Source: Plasmodium brasilianum
Taxonomy: Eukaryota > Apicomplexa > Aconoidasida > Haemosporida > Plasmodiidae
NCBI RefSeq assembly: GCF_023973825.1
Contig: NC_090125.1
Location: forward strand, 690,501 to 754,500
Reading direction: 5' to 3'
DNA length: 64,000 bases
In this document: positions 58,649-64,000 of the stretch, in pieces
Position numbering within the stretch: position 1 is the stretch's first letter
How the letters are laid out: every line of letters starts with the position of its first letter
Position numbers and translations under genes: made by a program
The notes under the pieces: generated by a model
Told to the model about the DNA's origin: nothing
Databases searched by the model: none
What the model saw: the letters and a program-made list of their open reading frames with translations, nothing else

Positions 58649-60934
58649 CTTTAACTCTTGTTTATAATTGAATTGCTCTCGCTATGCTGTCATATATTGG
58701 TCTTGCAAATTTTGTGTTTATTTCATGTAATGTGCATAAATCAAAATGGGAAAGCAAAAAGCATAGTGCTACCGTGTGAACATGTGTACAAAATGGAATA
58801 AATAGGCGCCCGCCTGCAGTATTTCGTTTTGACGTGTATACGTTGATTAGTATTCGTTGATGTGTAAACGTAAATGTGTGCGGACGATCTTTTATATGAG
58901 AACGAATGTTTATACTTTAAATTAAATTACGTTACAATTTTCTCATTTTTTCCCTCGTAATTTGTCAGCTGACTTTATGCATAATAAAGCTTACGTGTAC
59001 GTATGTATATATATTTATATATATATATATTTATATATCACTTCAATATTCGGACTGCGCGAACTTGTTATCACAATCTGAAATGAAAAAAATCGTTGCT
59101 GTGAGATATTGTTATTCGTTAGAATTATTTGTACATAAATATATTTTTAATATTCTCTCCATTCAAAATTGCTGATTTGTTTATGCATTTTTCTCTCTAA
59201 TTTTTTTATGAATTTTACTATATTATTTTTTTTTTTATTTTTATGGTTAATTTGGGGCTGTACTAGTTTGGCACTATCACTATATATATATGTACAAAAA
59301 TACGTTTAGTGCTATATCTTTTTTTTTTTATGGTTAACTTTTAATTTTCTGGTCAAAATTTCTTTTTTTTCGAGGGGAATTTTTTTCAAAAAAACCCTAT
59401 CTAATGACATTGACTAATTAAAAATTTTTAAATATTTTTTATACTACATATTATATACCCATGTAAACATATGAATATATAAACTCATATTTTTGTATGT
59501 ATTTATATATGTATATATACTATCATATATAGTGGTTTATAAGTTCAGTAAAATCATGTAAAAAAGATTTTCAGAATAAAAATGAGAATTTATATTACTC
59601 CTCACAAAGGGCAATTGGAACACGTTTTAAGAACTTATTATTAGGGTGTTATATTAGAACGTTTTTAAGTTGCTAATCCAGAAATTACAGTTTTAGAGTA
59701 ATTTTGCTACATTAAACGTCCATATATACATATATGTATATATATACACATTCATCCATGTACAAATTATATATACACACTTGCTAAATTTAGCGCACTT
59801 TTAACTGATTCACTGAACGTTATCGTGTTGGGTAAATTTTGAAAATTAAAAATAATAATACGATCAAAAAAAAAAAAAATTAAAATTAAAGCTAAAACTG
59901 ACCTTATAATTAAAGCTATAAATAATGTTAAAATTAAAATTATAATTGACGTTAAAATTAAAACTAAATGAAGTTAAAATTAAAACTAAAATTGAAGTTT
60001 AAATTAAAGCTTAAATTAGAAGAATGAAGATGTACATAAAACAATAATAAAAATTAGATCAAATAAACATACGATGGTACAATTAAAAAAGACACAAGGA
60101 TGTAAGAACATTCATTTTGTTGTTCAAATGAAAAAAGCTACAATAAAAAAAAAATATATTAAAAAGAGAATAGCATGTATGCCACAAAAAGGGGATTTTC
60201 GCCAATCATGTATTTTCCATACCGAAGTTACTGTTTACACGTTTATGCATTTAAGAATGAAATATATTATATATACACAGACACATATCTATTCATATAT
60301 TCGTATATTCAACAAACACATGGACAAAACTCATACATACCCATACTCATATTCGTGTGAACAATATATACTAAGCAGCAAGGAACAAAAAAAAATGGTA
60401 CGAAAAGTTACACAAAATGAGGGCCACTCTCAAAAGCGAAAAGGCACATTTTTCAACTGCAGAATAATTATAAAAACTAATTAATTAAGCAAAAACGAAA
60501 TTTCTTACTATGTATTAATATAACTTGAATGGCAAATGGCACTATAAAATTTTATTCGAATTGCGCTACACAAATGCAAAACAAAAAAATAAAATAATAT
60601 AAATAAATAATAATAAATGAATAGAAATATACTAATAAATAAATAAATAAATAAATAAATAATAATAAATGAATAGAAATATACTAATAAATAAATAAAT
60701 AAATAAATAAATAATAATAAATGAACAGAAATATACTAATAAATAAATAATAATAAATGAATAGAAATATACTAATAAATAAATAAATAATAATAAATAA
60801 ATATAAAAATAAAAAATTATAAAATAATTAAAAAAGAAAAAAAAAAAAAAAAAAGGGGCTTTATTTTACTTTTCCACGAATTATCGTTTAATGGCTCTAA
60901 AACAGCTTGGCACTCATATATGCACGTCGAGGCG
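58649..60934. other. Intergenic spacer, 2.3 kb
   Basis: Promoter side of GRP170 and 3' side of the TLDc gene. The 58650-59100 part is mixed sequence with (TA)n at 59008-59035. About 59860-60020 is a degenerate attaaaattaaagct array. 60600-60800 is a minisatellite. A 136-codon plus-strand frame at 60074-60484 is Lys/Tyr/Thr-rich and unsupported. Confidence 0.6.
60600..60800. repeat. aataaat-rich minisatellite
   Basis: About four copies of a unit with core aatgaatagaaatatactaa, spaced by a variable number of aaat tetranucleotides. Confidence 0.9.
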
Positions 60935-63502
60935 CTATTTATCCTGAGTAAGTTTTTCATACTTACCTCCTACGAAAACCTTGGGCAACAAAAATTCCTT
61001 ATCAAAACTATTTTGAACAATCTTGGATTTGTCTGTTGATCTTCTTTCTTGCTTACAAGCTTCTTCATTCTGCTGCATCAACCTTTGCTGCTCTAATGCT
61101 TTTTCATCACCACAACCCCATGCCTCCACTTCGTTTATGGAAAGTTTGTACAAAAAGGTGTCTTCATCGCCTTCATCATCATCATTTTCCTCATAATGGA
61201 TATACTGATTATCATTCGAATTATTTTTGTTCTTGTGTTCTTTTACTTTATTATTATCCCTTTCATAATGTGGGAAATATAAGTGCCCGCTTTTATAAGT
61301 ATAATCAGATTGAGTACAATAAGAGTCTTTAAATTCATCACTCAAAAATAGTCTGAAGCATTCAGTTCTTCCTCCAAAACCTAACCCCTTAGGGTAAAAG
61401 GAATTTTTACTATTCAAATAAACATAATTTGTTCCGAATTGATTTGTTCTTATTATTCTAAAAACTGGTGAAGCTGAAAATAAAAAGTCATTTGAGGATC
61501 CATGAAATAAATGAGAATCCTTTAGAGCAGTGGTACAAACTGCACCTAATATTTGATTGTCACTTGTTTTTATTACAATTATTATAGGGGCTTCATAATA
61601 AAAAAGGCAGCTCATAAATCTATTAAAACTTGTACCTTCTTTCCAAGAAGCATATAATCTATACCATTCATTATTCATAAAACATGGCGAACATTGTCTT
61701 AGGGTAAAAACTACTTCATCTGTTAATATTTTACTTGTTTTATTTAAAAATAATCCTCTCCATCCACTGGATGAATTCTGAATTTCGACAATTGAAGATG
61801 ATTTTTCATATTTCTCTTCTATCTTTTTAGGGTTGTTCTTATTTTCTTGTTTTTTTATTTCATTCATTTTCATGTTAGTATATATCGTATGTATTAGATC
61901 TATACTGTTCATGCATAAGTCATTAATATTTTCCAAGCCGTTCTCTTCCTCCGACCTGTTTTCTTCACCAGTGTTAATGTAACTCTTACCATTACTGCTA
62001 TTATTATTGTTATTACTATTACTAATACCACTGTTACTTTTTTTCTTTTTCTTTTTTTTTTCCTCTGTTATTATATTTTCGCAATTCATGAAATGCTTCA
62101 GTGTTGCGTTAGAATAATTACTACACAAACTTATAAATGTGGTATTAATATATTCAACCACTAGTGAATATATAGTATTTTTATTATTATCTATGGAATT
62201 TACAAATAATCTAAAACCCATAATTATATTTCTAAAATCTAAATTTGTTTCTAATGAACAAAAAAGTTCATTAAAAAAGTAGGCTAAGTCCCAACTATTT
62301 TTTCTATTATTTAAATTCGTAACATCATATGGACTAGTTGAGTATTTTTTTAATGGTATATTATTCTTTTCAGGTATTTGACTTTTATTAGCTAGTTTGA
62401 ATAATATATTATTTGGATATAATAAATATAATTGTTCAATATACATATATGTAAAAAGATGATGTAAGGCTTCTTCTACTGATATTAAATCTTTCATAAT
62501 ATAATTTTTTGGATACTGATTTTTCAAAATATTTTTTTCTAAAAAGAAAATATTATCCTTTATAAATTTATAATTTCTTTCCTTTTTTTTATTTTTATTT
62601 ATTACATTCACATTTGAATCGGAAAACACAAATTTAAAAGAATTGCGGTTTCTTCCTAATTCATCCTCATCTTCACTTGTAGTATTAATATTGTTATTAT
62701 ATTTATTACCCCTATCATTATCACCATTATTGCCATAATTATTATTACTGTAAATATTGTTAACATTATTGTCATTACTGTTATTATCATTGCAGTTGAG
62801 GAAGGAAGCATGTATGTCCTCTTTTTTATCACTCCCCTTTGTACGTTCCATGGTGCTTAAGTTTTCCGTGTTGCCCTCATTTTCCTCCTCCAATTTAAAT
62901 TTGGTTAATGTGTTATTCGGGCAATCATCATTTGGATTACCATCATTTAGATTGGCATAATTCGGATTAGAATCACTCGGATTAGAATCACTCAGATTAC
63001 CATCATTCGGGTTTCCATCATTAAGGTTACAATATATCTCTCTACCACCATTCATGTTACCACTATTCACGTTAGCATTATTCGGGTTACTACCATGTGA
63101 TATACTATATCTTAAAAAGCTCATAAACAAAATTTTTATAAGTATCCGACTTTTTACACTGTTAATATATGACAATATATTAATTATGTCTTGAAGGGAT
63201 ATTTCATTATTCACTTTTTTACTACTTTTATTAAACAGAACATTTAAAGCATAATTAAACCCATAATGATTACTCTTTGTTTCCTTATGTCGACACTTTT
63301 TTCTTAGTACTTCATGAAATGAAGGCAATACTAGGGCAATATATGGTCTCAATATATAAGGATATACATATATAAAATCTAACGTGCTAATTTTTTCATT
63401 TGCTTCTTTTTTATTTAAATTAAATTTTTTTCTTATCATTTCTACATCCTCTTCCCTCAAATTTCCATAATTTAATGTATGTTTTGAGTGTCCTTCCCCC
63501 AT
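60935..63502 (-). CDS. TLDc-domain protein with N-myristoylation-like start
   Basis: Single-exon 855-residue protein. The TLDc domain occupies about residues 580-805: WRGLFLNKTSKILTDEVVFT opens it, then LYASWKEGTSFNRFMSCLFY, QILGAVCTTALKDSHLFHGS, FLFSASPVFRIIRTNQFGTN and GLGFGGRTECFRLFLSDEF. It closes with LSINEVEAWGCGDEKALEQQ, the classic v.eiEvWgcG end. TLDc proteins act in oxidative-stress resistance and in binding the vacuolar ATPase in other eukaryotes; the role here is unknown. The N-terminus MGEGHSKHT has Gly2, Ser6 and Lys7, a good N-myristoylation consensus, so membrane attachment is likely. Between lie helical segments (about 20-150 and 330-470) broken by Asn-rich inserts, one with N-P-N-D-G-N repeats (63060-62930) and one with poly-Lys. 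Confidence 0.92.
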   Translation of the reverse strand: MGEGHSKHTLNYGNLREEDVEMIRKKFNLNKKEANEKISTLDFIYVYPYILRPYIALVLPSFHEVLRKKCRHKETKSNHYGFNYALNVLFNKSSKKVNNEISLQDIINILSYINSVKSRILIKILFMSFLRYSISHGSNPNNANVNSGNMNGGREIYCNLNDGNPNDGNLSDSNPSDSNPNYANLNDGNPNDDCPNNTLTKFKLEEENEGNTENLSTMERTKGSDKKEDIHASFLNCNDNNSNDNNVNNIYSNNNYGNNGDNDRGNKYNNNINTTSEDEDELGRNRNSFKFVFSDSNVNVINKNKKKERNYKFIKDNIFFLEKNILKNQYPKNYIMKDLISVEEALHHLFTYMYIEQLYLLYPNNILFKLANKSQIPEKNNIPLKKYSTSPYDVTNLNNRKNSWDLAYFFNELFCSLETNLDFRNIIMGFRLFVNSIDNNKNTIYSLVVEYINTTFISLCSNYSNATLKHFMNCENIITEEKKKKKKKSNSGISNSNNNNNSSNGKSYINTGEENRSEEENGLENINDLCMNSIDLIHTIYTNMKMNEIKKQENKNNPKKIEEKYEKSSSIVEIQNSSSGWRGLFLNKTSKILTDEVVFTLRQCSPCFMNNEWYRLYASWKEGTSFNRFMSCLFYYEAPIIIVIKTSDNQILGAVCTTALKDSHLFHGSSNDFLFSASPVFRIIRTNQFGTNYVYLNSKNSFYPKGLGFGGRTECFRLFLSDEFKDSYCTQSDYTYKSGHLYFPHYERDNNKVKEHKNKNNSNDNQYIHYEENDDDEGDEDTFLYKLSINEVEAWGCGDEKALEQQRLMQQNEEACKQERRSTDKSKIVQNSFDKEFLLPKVFVGGKYEKLTQDK

Positions 63503-63792
63503 CCTTTCAATGCTTTTTTTTTTTCAAAATAAAAAAATAATATTAATAAATTTCTTACATGTCAATATAAGTATGAAATAAATATGTACAGCATACGTAC
63601 ATACAGCCTAAATGTACAAGAAATATATCAATAAAAATGAAAACGTATAATTATACCTAAGTACATGTATATAAATACGTACAAATAAATAAATAAATAT
63701 AAATATAAATATAAATATAAATATAAATATAAATATAAATATAAATATAAATATAAATATAAATATAAATATATAAATATATATAATATATA

Positions 63793-63882
<90 letters not shown>

Positions 63883-64000
63883 AATGTATATATTAATGAA
63901 TATAAAAAAATATATATAAATATAAATGTATATATAGATATATACGTATATATAGATACATGTATATATATAAAAGTATATATAAATAATGTATATATAT
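63503..64000. repeat. Upstream spacer: ATAAAT array running into a long (AT)n tract
   Basis: 5' flank of the TLDc gene. About 63690-63770 is tandem aaatat/ataaat hexanucleotide. About 63780-63875 is almost pure AT dinucleotide of roughly 90 bp, then more TA-rich sequence to the window end. No gene seen. Confidence 0.85.

Noticed and set aside
60074..60484. 136-codon plus-strand frame
   Set aside because: Composition is Lys/Tyr/Thr translated from AT microsatellite-like spacer, with no domain and no splice context. Kept only as a mention under the spacer.

Overview
This window is nuclear DNA of a malaria parasite (Plasmodium). The grounds are extreme A+T content, long poly(dA)/poly(dT) and (AT)n tracts in every spacer, Asn/Lys-rich proteins with low-complexity inserts, introns with GT..(T)n..AG borders, and the identity and order of the recognisable genes. 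From right to left the order (TLDc protein, ER GRP170/HSP110c, FHA/RING-CH protein, U6 phosphodiesterase USB1, lipoate synthase, RINT1/Tip20-like protein, aspartate carbamoyltransferase, large unknown protein, RING protein, thioredoxin 2, rhomboid ROM6) matches, as far as I recall it, the chromosome 13 interval of P. falciparum around PF3D7_1344100-1345200. The proteins are not P. falciparum itself. A human-type non-falciparum species is possible, but I cannot name it from sequence alone.

Layout. 0.17-5.75 kb (+): a four-exon gene whose spliced C-terminal half resembles the Mrc1/Claspin replication-checkpoint family, with a 12-copy 36-bp repeat. 7.05-7.9 kb (+): a small spliced gene of unknown function. 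9.36-11.0 kb (+): rhomboid protease ROM6. 13.3-14.5 kb (+): thioredoxin 2, a PTEX export-complex component, with an apparent one-base frameshift. 14.6-17.5 kb (-): a ten-exon RING-finger protein whose 3' end lies only 64 bp from TRX2. 19.3-24.0 kb (-): a giant unknown protein split by a frameshift in an A15 run. 27.0-28.6 kb (-): aspartate carbamoyltransferase. 30.2-33.7 kb (+): RINT1/Tip20-like tether. 34.1-36.0 kb (-): lipoate synthase with a Ser/Asn minisatellite insert. 36.5-37.8 kb (+): USB1. 39.7-41.2 kb (+): Asn-rich unknown. 41.2-47.5 kb: a 6.2-kb gene-poor spacer with one GC-richer island. 47.5-53.3 kb (+): RING-CH/FHA protein. 55.8-58.6 kb (-): GRP170. 60.9-63.5 kb (-): TLDc protein with an N-myristoylation-like start.

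There are no operons; each gene is its own unit. By function they fall into organelle and secretory housekeeping (LipA for apicoplast lipoylation, ROM6 probably mitochondrial, GRP170 in the ER, RINT1-like for ER-Golgi tethering, TRX2 for protein export), nucleotide and RNA metabolism (ATCase, USB1), and signalling or genome maintenance (RING proteins, FHA, Claspin-like). The most useful outputs are exon reconstructions whose phases close exactly, which turn fragments into full domains (RING finger, Mrc1-like region, USB1). No tRNA, rRNA, CRISPR or mobile element was recognised. Two spacer segments are flagged as possible structured RNAs.
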